A model generated the notes under the pieces. The model saw nothing but the letters and a program-made list of their open reading frames with translations, ran no database searches and was not told the DNA's origin. From Rhypophila decipiens (lineage: Eukaryota; Ascomycota; Sordariomycetes; Sordariales; Naviculisporaceae): a DNA stretch of 64,000 nucleotides. Positions within the stretch are counted from its first letter, which is position 1. The number at the start of each line of letters is the position of its first letter. Of this stretch, positions 1 to 12,581 are shown one piece after another. A program made the translations under genes and the position numbers. The stretch is from contig MU858046.1 in NCBI GenBank assembly GCA_033297075.1, positions 124,001 through 188,000 on the forward strand, in the 5' to 3' direction.

Positions 1-1928
1 CAAAGCTGTTGATCGCCAAAGGACGAATATAGAGAGTTGAGTTGATGAAATTCAAGGCATGGATTCAACTCAGAATCCAAGCCTTTGACTGCGCGGGACA
101 GAAAGAAAGGAGGGAATGAAAAGTCACACAAAAGTGTCCTGGCTGTTCACTTTGATCAACATGGTACCATCAAGGGTGTGGCAAGCAACAGATATCCAAC
201 GCAAGATGACGGAAAAGTGCATTTCCGCTGAAATGCGTCTCTTGTCAACAGCCTGGGCTTACAAGATGCCATTGAGCAATATACCAAACCCCGGAGAAGC
301 AAATCGCCCAAAGTTACAGATACGGAGGTAACTTGTGCTCTGTCCTCTGTCCTCTGTCCTCCGGGGCAATGTATCATGTACCCATTATTCCCACGGAAGT
401 GACAAAACAAGTCCAACCCCGAGGAAACATTACAATTGAAACACTCAAGAAACTTTGAACGGCGGGGATCTATCTTCTCGTGGACTGGAGATAGCAAGAA
501 ACCGTTGATCAATGATAAGAATGTCCGGTGTTGCGTGCGGCAACTGATAAGGGGTTGCAGGTTCCATAGGTAACCCATATCTGACCAATCAGAGGGCCCC
601 TCCCCAGAGATACAAACCCCTTTTAGGACGTCCCACCACACCCACGCAATGCCGCGGAGATGTTTTGGTGTGAAAGGGGCCTGGACCGCTGGAAATATCA
701 ACGAGGGAAATTCCCAAAGTAATTGTCGACGGAGAAACCTAATTGACTGCGAAAGAATACGCTCAGACTCCGGATACCGAGTAATTAACTTGGTGTCAGT
801 CACAGTCAGTTTAATGACCTTCTCCGTACACAGGCTCGGAAATCCGCATATAATTCGGCAAAAAACTCAACTCCAGACTCGGAATTCGACCCACTGCCCG
901 GTTCTCTATTCACTTTTATCGCTATAACAACCTGCAACGCTTGATAATTACACTACCCCTCGGAAGATCGACCGGGCTACATGTACTCAACTCAGCAAGT
1001 GAGCTAGTTATTAATACGGTACTGTAGCTTCCAACAGCCGGATCCAGATCTGAAAAGAATCACCCAATATGACCATACAAAAAAGTCCAAATCCCATCCC
1101 TATCATTCTCTTAAGTCAAAATATCCTATCTTCATATCATCGACTGCCCGCAATCTTGCATATCCATTCACTCTTGGCAACCTTCAAAAGCATCAATTCA
1201 GGATGTACTAAACCCCCACGCTTATGACGCACCTCCGCATCAAGCTCCGCATTGCAGCCTCACCTCGCAATCCGGGGATTCGGTACTTTTCCTCCGAGCC
1301 GTGACAAGATAAAATCCCAAATAAGACCGCTCGGGCTAAATCTAAAGCTACCAGAAAGGTTTAATCTCAGGCGTAGTACCGTCACTCACTTCAAGCACAA
1401 TAGCCACATGGACTTCGCAAATAACAAAAATGTCAACATCAACACATAGAACTAATATTCTATTCTTCTCAATTCTCATCTACAGTCCAAGTCTCCACCA
1501 TCCGTAAAATCTCATACCTCACTTATCCCAACACTGAACTCAAAGAGGAACCAATATTTGGTTGCGACTGTAATAAACCTTTCATTCACTCTCCTTTGCC
1601 CAACTCCCCCGCCCGGATCTTAAAAGTATCCGACATCTGAACGCCATACCTTGAGATATGAACATATAAAATAAATAAATGACATAAAGAAAAAGAGGTA
1701 TATAAAACCGGCAAGTACATGGTAGTAATACTTTTCAAGAGAGCCCAAAAGATATAAAAGAAATATAAAGCAAGACAATAGAATGACCAGAGTTCCTTCG
1801 GCTCGTATGGACAAAGAAAAGAAAAAAGATACAAAAGATAAGAGTGGAATTCAAGTTCCAAGTCCAAGTCCCTACTCTGATCGATGATCGAAACCACAAC
1901 ACCTCATAAAAGACAAAAAAGACAAAAT
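1..1928. other. Intergenic, no supported gene
   Basis: I see no convincing coding region, RNA gene or repeat here. The longest open frame, minus strand 156-803, begins at a GTG, has no recognisable domain and no splice logic. The right end, roughly 1500-1928, is A/T-rich and lies just beyond the stop codon of the minus-strand SREBP gene, so it probably contains that gene's 3' untranslated region. Confidence 0.5.
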
Positions 1929-4900
1929 TCAACACCCATCACCATCCTCGTCGCACTCGTCCATGCTGGCATACCCCGGATCAGCCTCGATGCCAACCAT
2001 GCTCTTGGTAATCGCCAGACACCTGTCAATCATCTGCTGCCTCCTGTTCCCATCCAGCCCGGCTTTGTGACCCGCCGAGCTGCCAACCCATATCCTCAGC
2101 CCGCCCGCTAGCCTCTCAAGCGAGCCGGCACACGCGTCCCTGGCGACGCCATGCCCATGGAGATACTCCATCAGATGAAATGCCGCAGTATACCCAAGAA
2201 GCGTCATATCCTCGAGCGTCGATCCGTAAATAGTCGTGTTGATCATGGTGACTGCGTCGTTCGATGGCTCGGCAAACTTTTGCAGCTGGGCAATCGCCAT
2301 GGCGCGCTTCAGCGCAACCTGCGCATCCATGTCCGGAGCAATCGGGGCCATGGGCGAGTCAATAAGCGGCGGCACACCCTTGCTGTATTGTGGGTGCTTG
2401 TCAGGGTTGGACGAGGGCCCGAGAGCTTGGATGGCCGCGGCAATGCTCGCGCCACGCTTCTCGCTGATGAGCGTGGCGCGCGCAATCAGACCGTGGATTT
2501 GGGCATTCGAGCCGATAGGGGCCAGAGCAACTGCCAGAGTAATATCCTCCGATACTGACCTATCCGTATCTGGAACCTTGTCTACCGAGTTGGCCAGGCT
2601 GTTGACGAGGGCGTGATGGAGGATGAAGCTCGAATACCAAGCTGCGACCGCGTCCATGGGTGACCTGACTGCGGGATCGTCCACCACAGTATTCATGCCA
2701 TCAATTTCATCGACGACATTGTACGTCGTGTGCTTGTTCCATGCCAGATTATGAGCTCTCTGAATGATCATGTCGTTGAGCACATCGTCGCAGTCCTGCT
2801 CGAGGAGCAATTCGAGGTGATCTGGGAGGACATCGTCAGGGCTGGTATGCTCGTCGTTCAGAGACTTCAGGATCCGGTTAAGTTGTCGGGCGCTGTTCCA
2901 CTTTCCACGGGCCCACTTGGCAGCGAAAGCGTTGAGATATCCCCACTTGTCACCGGCCTGCCATAAAAGGACGCGGATGTGAAGAGCCGCCATCATGAGG
3001 CGGAGAGGCGTATCGGGAAGAGTGCCCAGAGCCAGGTAGGTGAGGGTGAGCCGGCTACTACTAATTTCGACATCACCGCCCGCCAGCTGGGCATCCAGCG
3101 CAATCGTCCAAGCCTTGACGCGAGCAGCCTCCTGCTCCTCGCTCAATCCAGCCAACATGAGGTAGGCACGCACGCCAAAGGTGCTCCTGACTGTGTACTT
3201 GAGACACTTGAGCAGCAAGGCGGCCGCCTCGAGGAAGAAATTGTGTCTGGGTACCCAGACAGTCTGAATTGCCGTAAGCCAGGCCTGTCGGCGAACGTGA
3301 ATAGGCGAGGCCAGCGACGGGACTGCTTCGACGACCGAGCTTTGCTGTCTCGTCTTTTCTGAGGGTTTGGGTCCCGAATCACCAAGGAATGAACCTACAA
3401 ACACCCATACCAAGCTTCCAACAAGCATCAAGAACTTGAGCTTGTTAAGCATCTCAAAAGCCGATATGTAGTGGCCGCCGATGCTGAAATGCGTCTTTTG
3501 GACGAAATTCGACACAAGCTGAAGAGGCAGTGCGTAGAGACCGCGGCCTTCTGGCGTCTCGTTGCTCTGCTCCTTTTCGACAAAGGCCTCGACAAGCATG
3601 AGACCAGCCAAGGATCCAACCATGAGCTTTCCGAAATACGGATTCCACCTCCCCGCTTGCGCCTGCTGCTGCTGTTGCTGTTGAATCTGCTGCCGGCGTA
3701 TCGCTGCGGGATTTGGCTGGCCGAATGCCGACTGAGGAGAGGGGACCGGGTATGGCCGGTTCATCTGCTGCTGTGCCGTCAGAATGCGCTTCATGTCGTC
3801 GGGTACCGGTATTAAGCCCTGGGGGTCTTGTCCTCGGGGAGTGGCTATTGGCGTTGGGTTCATGAACCCCTGGACGTCCTGAGGATACTGAATCGGCGTG
3901 GGTGGTTGTTGGAGGGGATTTGGAATCTGGCCTGTTATCGCGCCTGCCATGAATAGCTTCTCAAAGGCGGATATCCTAGCCTGCATACTGCTGTTCTCTT
4001 CGAGGAGACGATTGTTGCGTTTCTCAAGATGCCGAATATATTCGGTCGCCTTACTCAGAACCTGCAGCACGGGTCAGTCATTGCTTCGGGAGAAAACAAA
4101 AGGCCAACCTACAGTTGCCTTGTTAAGCTTGTGCGCTGGCGTTAATCCATGTAGTTCTTCTCTGTCCTCGGTAGTGTCCTCCCCTCTAGCGCTCTTCGAC
4201 ATGATCCTCAAAGCCGGTACACTGTCTCGTAGTGCCGCGATCTTGTCGTTCAGATTCGTCCTGTATCTCTTCTCGATCATGTTGTGGGCTGTCTTCTTGA
4301 CGGGTTGGTGCCCGTCGAGATCGTCGTCGTCGTCATCGTCTTCGATATCGGCAGAAGACTTGCGCTTCCTGCTGCCGGGCTTGGACAGGTCGGCAAGGTC
4401 TGGTGAGGACCCAGCGGTGCCGCCGCCCTTGAAGTGGCCGCTCGAGGCCGAGTCCGGACTGCCAGCGCTCTTGGGCGAATGGTACTGGAGATGGGGCGGC
4501 ATAGCTATCGTCTTTAATCTCTCCTGCTGGGCGGGAGTTAATGTGTTGCGTAAATGTGGTGGAATCTCTGGACGGATTAGATTTGGGAGACCATGCGGCA
4601 TGGACAGGTTGGGCGCATATAGACTGGGGTCGACACCTGCTGCCGTGGTAGCCTGAGAGTGTAGTTGTTGGTTTACATTCAAGTGGACTGGCAGCTCCCA
4701 GGACTGTTGAAAGGGAGCACCAGAGAGGGTGTCGTAGGAAATGTCACTGGTGGTCGGCTCGTACGGGGGTGTGTTGTCATGGAAGTTCCAGTTTGATGGA
4801 TCTGGGTTGAAGAAAGAGTGCTGACTACCGTCGAGCGAGGTAGGGGAGACGGTCGGAGAGGGCCCACCGGGACCAGCCGTGGTAGTCTCAGTCAAGGAGG

Positions 4901-5066
4901 GAGCAATGGTATTGGCAGGGCCGGCAGGGCTGACGCTGTCGTCACCTAGATGTGCTGAAAAGGGGCCAACGGGATTATTGTCTATTGATCCATCGCCAAT
5001 GTCAAAGGTGTCGAGCCCAGCAAAGAGACTAGGGGACTCGACACCAGTGGCCTCGACACCCGCCAT
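1929..5066 (-). CDS. SREBP-type membrane-bound bHLH transcription factor
   Basis: This is a sterol regulatory element-binding protein of the fungal SrbA/Sre1 type. Two exons (5066-4113 and 4061-1929; intron 4062-4112, 51 nt, GTAGG...CAG) encode 1028 aa. The N-terminal half is Ser/Pro-rich. The bHLH domain lies at about residues 258-335; its basic region reads [14 protein letters not shown], and the Tyr after EKR is the SREBP hallmark replacing the usual Arg. The loop is long, and the single intron falls between loop and second helix. A Gln tract (~443-452) is followed by two hydrophobic segments at about 463-480 and 527-545, giving the expected hairpin in the ER/Golgi membrane. By family knowledge, cleavage releases the N-terminal factor, which activates ergosterol and low-oxygen genes; no protease or SCAP gene is nearby. 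The start is the only in-frame ATG upstream of the bHLH; the frame extends further 5' only through a GTG. Confidence 0.93.
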
Positions 5067-7791
5067 TGTTTTCTTTATTATCTGCCGGCACCCAAGGTGT
5101 AGGGACAGGACAGATGGGCTGTTACATGCAGCCTCGTCTCTGCCGATTACCTGCGGTAGAGTGTGGCCTGGAAGGGTCCGGATGGGGTCCGGATAGGGGC
5201 CGTCTTCGTGAATGGAGTCAATCCACGGTGCCGACTTGCTCACGCAGGGCGGGGTTTTCCCGACAGGTTCGAGTTCTGGAAGCCTGTGCCGAGAGATCGC
5301 GTCGGTCCAATGGATAATCGTTGGTCGGATCGTACGGTGTTTGCGTGCGGTAGATGGGCAATTGTCTCTTCGATTCCTGCTCGATGAGCTGACCGACGTT
5401 GGAATTTGGGTGGTAGAGAGAAATCGATCGGGTTACTGGTGGGACGATTTGTGCCAGAATCGTATGATGAGACTTGATGCGGCTGGGGCCGAGTTAAACC
5501 AAGTTTGCCCACCCAACTCCGTGTTTACCTAAGCAGCGTTTTAGGGGGGGAGGAGCCAACACGTGCGCTTTCGTGCCGTTTCCTGCCCTTTCCGGGGATT
5601 CTTCGGTGGGGCTCTTGGCAGGTCCAAAGCTCCTCTAAAAGAATCGAGAACTTGAAGAAGTCGCCGATCCGGGATCAACTGCCCTGGAGTTCTTGTCCCT
5701 GCAGGAGTCTAGAACAAAAGGTTGATGATCGCAAGGGACGATTTCATGTTGGTGGAGAGAGTGGTTTACGATCGATACATAAACTCTTCGAGACCGGACC
5801 GGGAGAAGCAACAATTCAAATACTCCCAGGGAGTCGGGGTCACCATGCTACGGAGTACACTCGACGAAAAGAACAAAACCTGAACCGACTTCAGGTTTCA
5901 ATTTTATCTTTGTGCGCGCACACCCACGCTCAGAGACAGCCGGATGTTCAGCAAATCGCAAGTTCTTCATGGCCGCCCCCACCATTCCGTGCGCCTTCAT
6001 TGGAGCCTGGACAGTCCTCCAAGACATGGAGGCGTCCCGAGAGCGCTCAGCTGGGAAGCCTTCAACAGGGAAAAAAGAAAGAGAAACAAGATCGCGAGAA
6101 CAACTATCGATGCGGTGAAACCAGCCTCACGGCACTTATCGCGCCGCCCGTACGAGGTCCACGATTCGCCGACTTTTCATACCACCGGAGCTTGCCCGGC
6201 CGGTTGCGAGACATGTCTTTGGTAGGCAGGGCCATACTCCACCCGGGCGCATCGTTGACAGCTTCAGGAATATTCCACCCCAGCTCCGTGTGGATTCTTT
6301 ACCTCTTCAAGTCGCCGAGTTGGGGTTTATGCATCATTTCTACGGTTTCCATCCCAAGCCTGGCCGGGCCATGGTAAGGCTGAAATTCCATGTGTAGGCT
6401 CGATCTAGATCTCGAGATCCGAGCAAACAACTCCATTGTTGTCTTGCCTTGAATGTGGATATCAGATTAAACGTGCTTCGGTTGGGGATCCCGAATCGAT
6501 CCGTACCGACCCGGGCTGTGAGGTCATCGGTCCGTGAGGTAAAATTCTTAAACTCTAAATTCATCCCACTCACTCCGACCCGAAGTCGGATGGAAGGTCG
6601 GGCATTGACAATTCAGTTATGATCTTGATCCAATATTTCGGAGACTGATACCCGTACAGTAAGCAGTGAGCTTTAAAACAAAGAAGGTGAGCTTGTCAGT
6701 TGACGGATTCGTAACCAGCACGGAGACATCCGTTTCACATCCGCCCCCTTACCTTCTTCAAGCCAACTTGAAGGTGAATCTGTAAAGTTGTGCCCTCAAA
6801 GTTCTCAGCTCTGAAACACCAAAGGAGCAATCACACACATACGGATATCCTCTCATAATCACATTGTCCAAACGTAAACTTTACACATATAAGAGGAAAT
6901 AATGGGAGGTTATATCACCATAACTCATTCCCGGAACATATCTAACTCATTCCACTCTCGTTTCTATTATACCATCAAGTCTATCTCAGTCAACGCAAGT
7001 CATCTCGGACTAGATTTCCGAGTTGAAGCCTCATCCTACAACAAACCAGACAATGCAGCATACACAATCAAGTGAAACCCAACACTGGAGTTTGTTAACA
7101 GCGGAATTTATGAACCAAAAAAAAACATGGACTTCATTCATCGGCCAACCTCAAGTTAACCTCCTCGTCCTAAGTTCCTGAGTTGAGCCTCATGGGACAA
7201 CAACCCAAACCAAGCAGAAAATGCACATTTCACGATTGAGAAAAGATGACAACAACACAAGAGAGTCAGCCAGTTAACGACGCAACTTCGAACAGAACAA
7301 AAAATGAATTCACAGATCAGCCACCCACTCAATCAGCTAATGGCACTCATCCCATCCATTACCAACGAATGAAACGAGCGTCCAACCTATTCGCACTCAA
7401 ACATTTTACGCTCATTCACACAAAGTAAACAACGGCATGAGCACAAGATATGATGTTGCCATGAGATGGAGTGGGAAACTACTACGGTATCAAATCAAGC
7501 ACCTGCCCACCTCAGATAAGTGAGTGGGCAAAAGAATCTTCTTTCGACTTCATTACAAAATATCCCCCCAAAACACCATCCACCCACCCCATCCATCGCA
7601 CACCAAACATGCAAAGAAAACATCATAACAAGAAAAGAAAAGAAAAAATGCGGAAACGAAAAAGAAGTATCTACCAAAGATTGCCCCAAAACAGCTAGGG
7701 ATGGGATATATATAAAAGTTTCGATTTCCAATCAAACATCCAAACAACCAACAACGAAAAGCAAGCATACGTTTATATATAAATCCCTTCT
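5067..7791. other. Intergenic: SREBP promoter/leader and 3' flank of next gene
   Basis: A 2.7-kb stretch between two minus-strand genes. It should hold the promoter and 5' leader of the SREBP gene near 5067-5600 and the 3' end of the membrane-protein gene near 7500-7791, where the sequence becomes A-rich. Long plus-strand frames such as 5505-6377 show no domain and look like chance. One exact TACGGAGTAC decamer occurs at 5849-5858. Confidence 0.5.
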
Positions 7792-9513
7792 TTACCAAAC
7801 ATCCTCAGTATCCCTCACCATCTCAACAGTAGGCGTCTTAGGCTCCAGCTTCCTCATCCTCTTCCGATCAGCCTTGGTCACCAAACTAGGCGTGATGGGC
7901 ACAACCGGGCTAAACGGCTGATACGGCGTGTACGGCACCGCAGCGCCCGTGTACGGCGTCCGCATACCCGTCTGCATGCCAGGGGACAGCGGCCCCGGCG
8001 CAGCTCTCGTAAACACCGTCTGTTTGGTGCTATGGCTTGCTGCCGACGGGCTGGCAAGGCTAGGCTCGTATACTCTCAGAGGCAACGCGCCACCTGCGCG
8101 AATAGCAGCGGGGGCTTTGCCCCTGTTTGAAAATGTCGAGCCTGGTTTTGGGGAGGTCGGCAGGGAATTTAACGAGGGGAAGCGGTTCACCCCTGGCTTT
8201 GGGGAAGTGGGCAGGCCGACTAGACCAGAGGTTGAGCGCTCCGAGGACGCCGAGGGTGGTTCTTCTTCTCCTGAGCTGCCGCCTGTTGTGGTGGCGGAAT
8301 TGTCGCGCAGATGGGAGTCGCCTCTGTCTCGACGAGCTCTGTTATCGCGGGTTGGGGGACGCACTAGGGCGGCGTCGATGCGCTCGTCTATGCTTTGTGT
8401 GCTGATGGGGGACATGTCTGGGGTGGGGAGGTTGTTACCGTGCCCGGCTCTGCGGAAGGGGAGGTCGGAGGGGACTTGAGGTACGGGCGGTGGTGGCGGG
8501 GGAGGGGCATAAGAACGGTGCGGTATCGCGTTCATTTCTTGCTCGTCGTGGTGGCGCGGAAAGGTCCCGCTCATGGGGGTCATGATGGGCGACGAGATTG
8601 AGACTGCCGTGGGCGCCTTGTTCTTCCGGGGCGACTTGAGGAAGGAGAGGATTGAGGAGCCCCGGGATTGAGTCTTTTCTTCGCGCGAGAGGTTCAGGTT
8701 TGATGGCTTGCCTCGTCTGCCGCCGCCGGGGGTTATGGGTGTGTTGGGCACGCCCGTGGACTTGGTCGATGGCGAGGGCAGCGGCGGACCTTGGTACTCT
8801 CGTCCTTCTTCTTTTGCTGCCTCTTGCTCCATCACGTACTTGTACATGTCTTCTAGCTGTTGTTGCGCCATGGCTCTGTCTCGGTGCACGATTGTCTGGT
8901 CTACGTTTAGGTCGATTCCTGCCGAGAGGATGCTGATTGTTGTTGTTGTCGGCGAGGGGGCGGTTAGGAATGAAGCCTGGGATCTGGCGCTGAGCGGGAT
9001 CTGGTCACCGGTCCGGTTGGTCCTTGCTGTACGCGTAGACTTGGTGGGGCTGAGCGGTGTGTTGGATGGGAGCGAGTAATTCCTATACGGGCTGAGTGGC
9101 GGAAGCTGAGGATCGGTCTGGAAGTTCTGGAGGGCGTTCTGGTACTCGATCTCGGACTGGAGGAGGAAAGGCTCGGGGAACGGGTTGAAGGCCTCTTTGT
9201 TTTCGGATGGGAGTTCACCACCGTCTAATATGATGTTGCGTCTCCGTCGTAGAGCTAGCAGGAGAGAGACGACCACCAGCAGGCAAAGCCCATATGAGCC
9301 GACGATGCCGCCAATCTGGTACGGGAGGTATTTCGGATCACGTAGTGCGCCCAGTGAGATGGGGGGTTCCAGAACCGGAGGCTCTGCTGGCTGTCGTCGC
9401 TCGAGAGTGTAACCGGTCGACGGTATGGCGGCACAAGATGGGATGTTGTAAAAGGCAAACAAGAATGGAAGAAGAGTAAGATAGTTATAGAGACCAAAGA
9501 CTCCTGTGCGCAT
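7792..9513 (-). CDS. Conserved-looking fungal single-pass membrane protein, function unknown
   Basis: An intronless 573-aa protein starting at an ATG. I do not assign a function. Residues about 1-29 look like a signal peptide ending near SCAA, followed by a short extracytoplasmic part with a possible dibasic site (ERRQ, ~38-41). A transmembrane helix lies at ~65-88 and is followed at once by a basic stop-transfer run (ALRRRR). The remaining ~480 residues are Ser/Pro-rich and low in complexity, with a polyproline run (YAPPPPPPPVPQVP) and repeated SLP/GLPTSPKPG motifs. The C-terminus is more ordered: TPYQPFSPVVPITPSLV, then a basic stretch and an acidic aromatic end (DTEDVW). This tail resembles ones I associate with fungal membrane proteins of unknown role; that is a recollection, not a search. 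A type I topology with a disordered cytoplasmic tail is inferred, perhaps a cell-wall or polarity protein. Confidence 0.72.
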   Translation of the reverse strand: MRTGVFGLYNYLTLLPFLFAFYNIPSCAAIPSTGYTLERRQPAEPPVLEPPISLGALRDPKYLPYQIGGIVGSYGLCLLVVVSLLLALRRRRNIILDGGELPSENKEAFNPFPEPFLLQSEIEYQNALQNFQTDPQLPPLSPYRNYSLPSNTPLSPTKSTRTARTNRTGDQIPLSARSQASFLTAPSPTTTTISILSAGIDLNVDQTIVHRDRAMAQQQLEDMYKYVMEQEAAKEEGREYQGPPLPSPSTKSTGVPNTPITPGGGRRGKPSNLNLSREEKTQSRGSSILSFLKSPRKNKAPTAVSISSPIMTPMSGTFPRHHDEQEMNAIPHRSYAPPPPPPPVPQVPSDLPFRRAGHGNNLPTPDMSPISTQSIDERIDAALVRPPTRDNRARRDRGDSHLRDNSATTTGGSSGEEEPPSASSERSTSGLVGLPTSPKPGVNRFPSLNSLPTSPKPGSTFSNRGKAPAAIRAGGALPLRVYEPSLASPSAASHSTKQTVFTRAAPGPLSPGMQTGMRTPYTGAAVPYTPYQPFSPVVPITPSLVTKADRKRMRKLEPKTPTVEMVRDTEDVW

Positions 9514-11439
9514 GATGGAGAGGCCGAGCCGACGGGTCCAACACGGGTCCTTGGGAGTTTTGTCCTTGCTGGGGGGGCCTTCACCGTCAACAATGCCTCA
9601 TGGTCTCCGCCACGCCGAAACACAATGTGCTTTGGATGCAGCGACTCGCAGGAATTAAGAGATCGCCAGACCAGCGAGAGGAGGTTGCGGCACGGAGTAG
9701 CAACACACGGAGGTAAGCGGGCAGGGGAACAAGGACAGTGTTTTTTCCAGGCACTGGGGTAATGTACGGAGTATATAGCGGCTGTTGAGACAGATGTGAG
9801 ATGTCGGCTTTGTCGCTTTCCAGGTTGGTTTTGATTTCAAGCAGTGAGATGTGCAATGAAGGGGAAAATGCTCATTGGAAGAAGGGGAAGCGACCAAATT
9901 GACGTTGCAACGAACTGTGACCTGACTTGCCCTCTACTTTCTATTCCAGCACACGCTTCACACTAGCTCATGTCACTTGCATGTCCATCACGGGCAGCGA
10001 GTGGTCGGCGAGGGCAGGCGCCAGGAACATTGTCCCGACCTCGTTCTTGCAGCGTTGCGGGGTGTTGTTTGCTCTGGTTGGACGGATCGACTTGATCGCT
10101 CGGACGGGTGAGCGGCAAACGCTTACACGCGATTGGCTGGCACAACTGTCACTCAAGCTTACCACCCGTCCCCCTCAATAACCGCAAAAGCCCCCTGTCG
10201 ATGTTCTTCTGCCCCTCTTCATATTGAACCCCCAATTGGCAATTGGCGATCCTTGTTCGTCACCCTCGAGTCTTGGGACTGGACCCCAAGACGCATTTTG
10301 CTGTGCTCTTTGCACTTTGCGATGCCTGATTGATGTGCTGAAAAGCCTCAACCCGCCGCCCCCATCACTAGCCCGGGGATGCGCGAGAGGGAAAGAGGAA
10401 AAAGGAAGATGGATCGATCCATGTGAATAATGCTCAACACCATCGAGGATTCCTCTGGGCTCCTTTGCTTGGGCTTTCCCCACACCACAACGATCACAAT
10501 GCCGTTCGCGCCGCACTCTTCACGACGCATATCAATGGATTTGAGATCGTGGTCGTAAGAATATTCGTTAGCGTTCCCAATTCTTCGAACTGTGCATGAG
10601 AATGTGCAATCTTTGCATTGAGCACCAAGACCTTTCCCCAATGAGAACCCCCTTTGCCTCGCATTCGCAGTTCATGGGATTCGTGAAGGCACCGTCACTA
10701 TTGCCTCCGGCCCATTGCCGATGTGAAGAGTGTGACGGCAGTTAGCTCAGTGCCGGCATCACATCACCTTGATAAACCAACCAATTGATATCAACGACCC
10801 TGTTTGCCAACCTGGATGGAGTTAGTTCGCTGTTCCATCAACTTGGTGATTTCCTCCATCTGGTAAAGTCCATCACCATCACAACAAATATCACGGCGGC
10901 AGCAATGTCCATCATTCATGGAAGGCCCCTCAGATCATCATCCCATCAGCTGAATATCCTCATGTTATACGTGGAATAGAACAAAACGGCGGCCCCGGAT
11001 CTGCCTGCTCATGTTGATCATTTGTCATTATCATTCATGCTGTCCTGTGTTGTTCATTTCGTTTTCAGCTTGTTTGTTCTATCTTTAACTCTTCTCGGGA
11101 CCGTACCTGCCTAGGTGTTTCAGCAAAACGTGTATTCGTCCTGTTCCTGTCGTGTGTGGTTGTGTCAGGCTGTCCTAGGGCTTGACAAAACTTCGGACCA
11201 CGTTCCAGAGCAGCCTGCGAGGGCCATTGGGGTCGCCTGGTTAGACGCCAGGACGAACGACTCCCGACAACCCCCTGGCAGAGGACAGACAATAATAATC
11301 TGGCGAAACCATCTTGTTGATCCTGAAGTAAATCACATTGCCTTGGTACGCCATGTCATGGATATCAACGATTTGACAAAGTGATGAATGCCTCGTTTCT
11401 TAGGGAGAGCTTTGTGACGTGACCAGTGTTTATGTGATA

Positions 11440-11489
11440 CCGCATCTTTCCAACCGATTCATAATACGCTAAGGCCTAACGGGGCTTAG
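11440..11489. repeat. Left terminal inverted repeat of the MITE
   Basis: Fifty bases beginning CCGCATC and ending GGGGCTTAG. It pairs with 11702-11751 with two mismatches, one near the middle and one nine bases from the inner end. Confidence 0.92.
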
Positions 11490-11701
11490 CTGCCTAGCTT
11501 CTTTCGACTGTTGCACCTTAAAAGCTTTACTTCCACTACATACTTAAAAATCCATTATTCAAGCAATTTGAACAGGGAAAACTACACTTTGTTCCTCTTT
11601 AATTATATGATAAGTAATGCTTAGAGAATGATGAAAATTACTGGCCGATTTTGATCTCTTTTCTTGATGGTTGTTGTGTTGACCTGGAAAAGTCTGGGCA
11701 T

Positions 11702-11751
11702 CTAAGCCCTGTTAGGCCTTAGCGTAATATGAATCGGTTGGAAAGATGCGG
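11702..11751. repeat. Right terminal inverted repeat of the MITE
   Basis: Fifty bases beginning CTAAGCCCT and ending GATGCGG, followed by the TA duplicate. It is the inverted partner of 11440-11489. Confidence 0.92.
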
Positions 11752-12581
11752 TAGCGCAAGGAAGCTCCTGCTAGTGACATATCATCACACCTGCAACTTT
11801 ATGCCTCTTGTTCGAGCCAAAAGGCGAGATGGATAACGATGCACGGAGCCACGAATTGGAACACTTGTGAGGGTATTTGTAAAATCTAAGCTCAAGATCA
11901 ATGGAACAAAAGGGCTTCTTGGAGGATGTGCCCTAACCATGGATCGATCGGAGAGTTGAATCGGCAGCCAAGATGCTGTGCCGTGATGCTTTTTGGACCT
12001 GCCTGCCCAAGGAGTTCTGGACCCGAGCGGGTAGGATGCAGAAAATCGGCGCAGGCGATGCTTTGCATTTATGATCGAAGAAGGCGGACGGCGAGGTGTC
12101 ACATTAGGCACCGAAACCTGGCAACTCGAGATGTTCATTGAGATCGAGTGAGCGTCCAAAGCATCTCGCCTTGAAGCTCATCGAGTGAGAGGTTTTGGCG
12201 ATTTGGACTGAGGAAAGGACGTTACTAGTCACATCTGATTACATTTATGTCAGCAAATTCTGTTAGGGATGGAAAGCTGACGTCAGCATTTCTAGTCACG
12301 TGCTTTCGTGGGCTTGGTAGATCCCACTGTCGCGCCTGCCGTGAATGTTCAACACATTGGTCACGAATTCTGTCACCAATCAATTGACCCTTGGGTCAAA
12401 GTTATTTTTCCTTTCTTTCCTTGGTCTATTTGTAATTTGCACACACATCCTATTACTGGCAGACTTGGCAAATGGTATTGCTAATCGACGAGCATTTTTT
12501 GGCGCGGTTCTTCTAACCCTCAACAACCACCCGCAGGGTTTACAACGCGTCTTTCCGGGCCTCATTGCCATTGCTCTCTCC

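Larger units (their letters stand above)
11440..11751. mobile_element. MITE, 312 bp, with 50-bp terminal inverted repeats and TA duplication
   Basis: The left end 11440-11489 and the reverse complement of the right end 11702-11751 match at 48 of 50 positions (both start CCGCATCTTTCCAACC). The element is flanked on both sides by TA (11438-11439 and 11752-11753). The 212-bp centre is A/T-rich and has no reading frame of note. A TA duplication with inverted repeats is typical of non-autonomous derivatives of Tc1/mariner-type DNA transposons; the absence of a transposase makes it a MITE. The near-identity of the arms suggests fairly recent origin or spread. The superfamily is inferred from the target site alone. 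Confidence 0.9.
9514..12581. other. Divergent intergenic region carrying a MITE
   Basis: Three kilobases between the minus-strand membrane-protein gene and the plus-strand helicase gene. It serves both promoters. The only structured element I see is the MITE at 11440-11751. An in-frame ATG at 12345 would add 79 mostly hydrophobic residues to the helicase, but this part is better read as its 5' leader. Confidence 0.55.

Noticed and set aside
156..803. 215-codon open frame on the minus strand
   Set aside because: It opens at GTG, has no recognisable domain and no splice support; composition looks like translated non-coding DNA.
5067..5243. N-terminal extension of the SREBP protein
   Set aside because: The extended frame begins at GTG, not ATG, and the ATG at 5066 gives a natural start.
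5505..6377. 290-codon plus-strand frame in the SREBP promoter region
   Set aside because: No domain, unusual composition and no conserved motif; probably a chance frame.
12345..12581. 79-residue hydrophobic extension of the Srs2-like helicase from an upstream ATG
   Set aside because: A membrane-like N-terminus does not suit a nuclear helicase, and the ATG at 12582 places the Q motif where it belongs.
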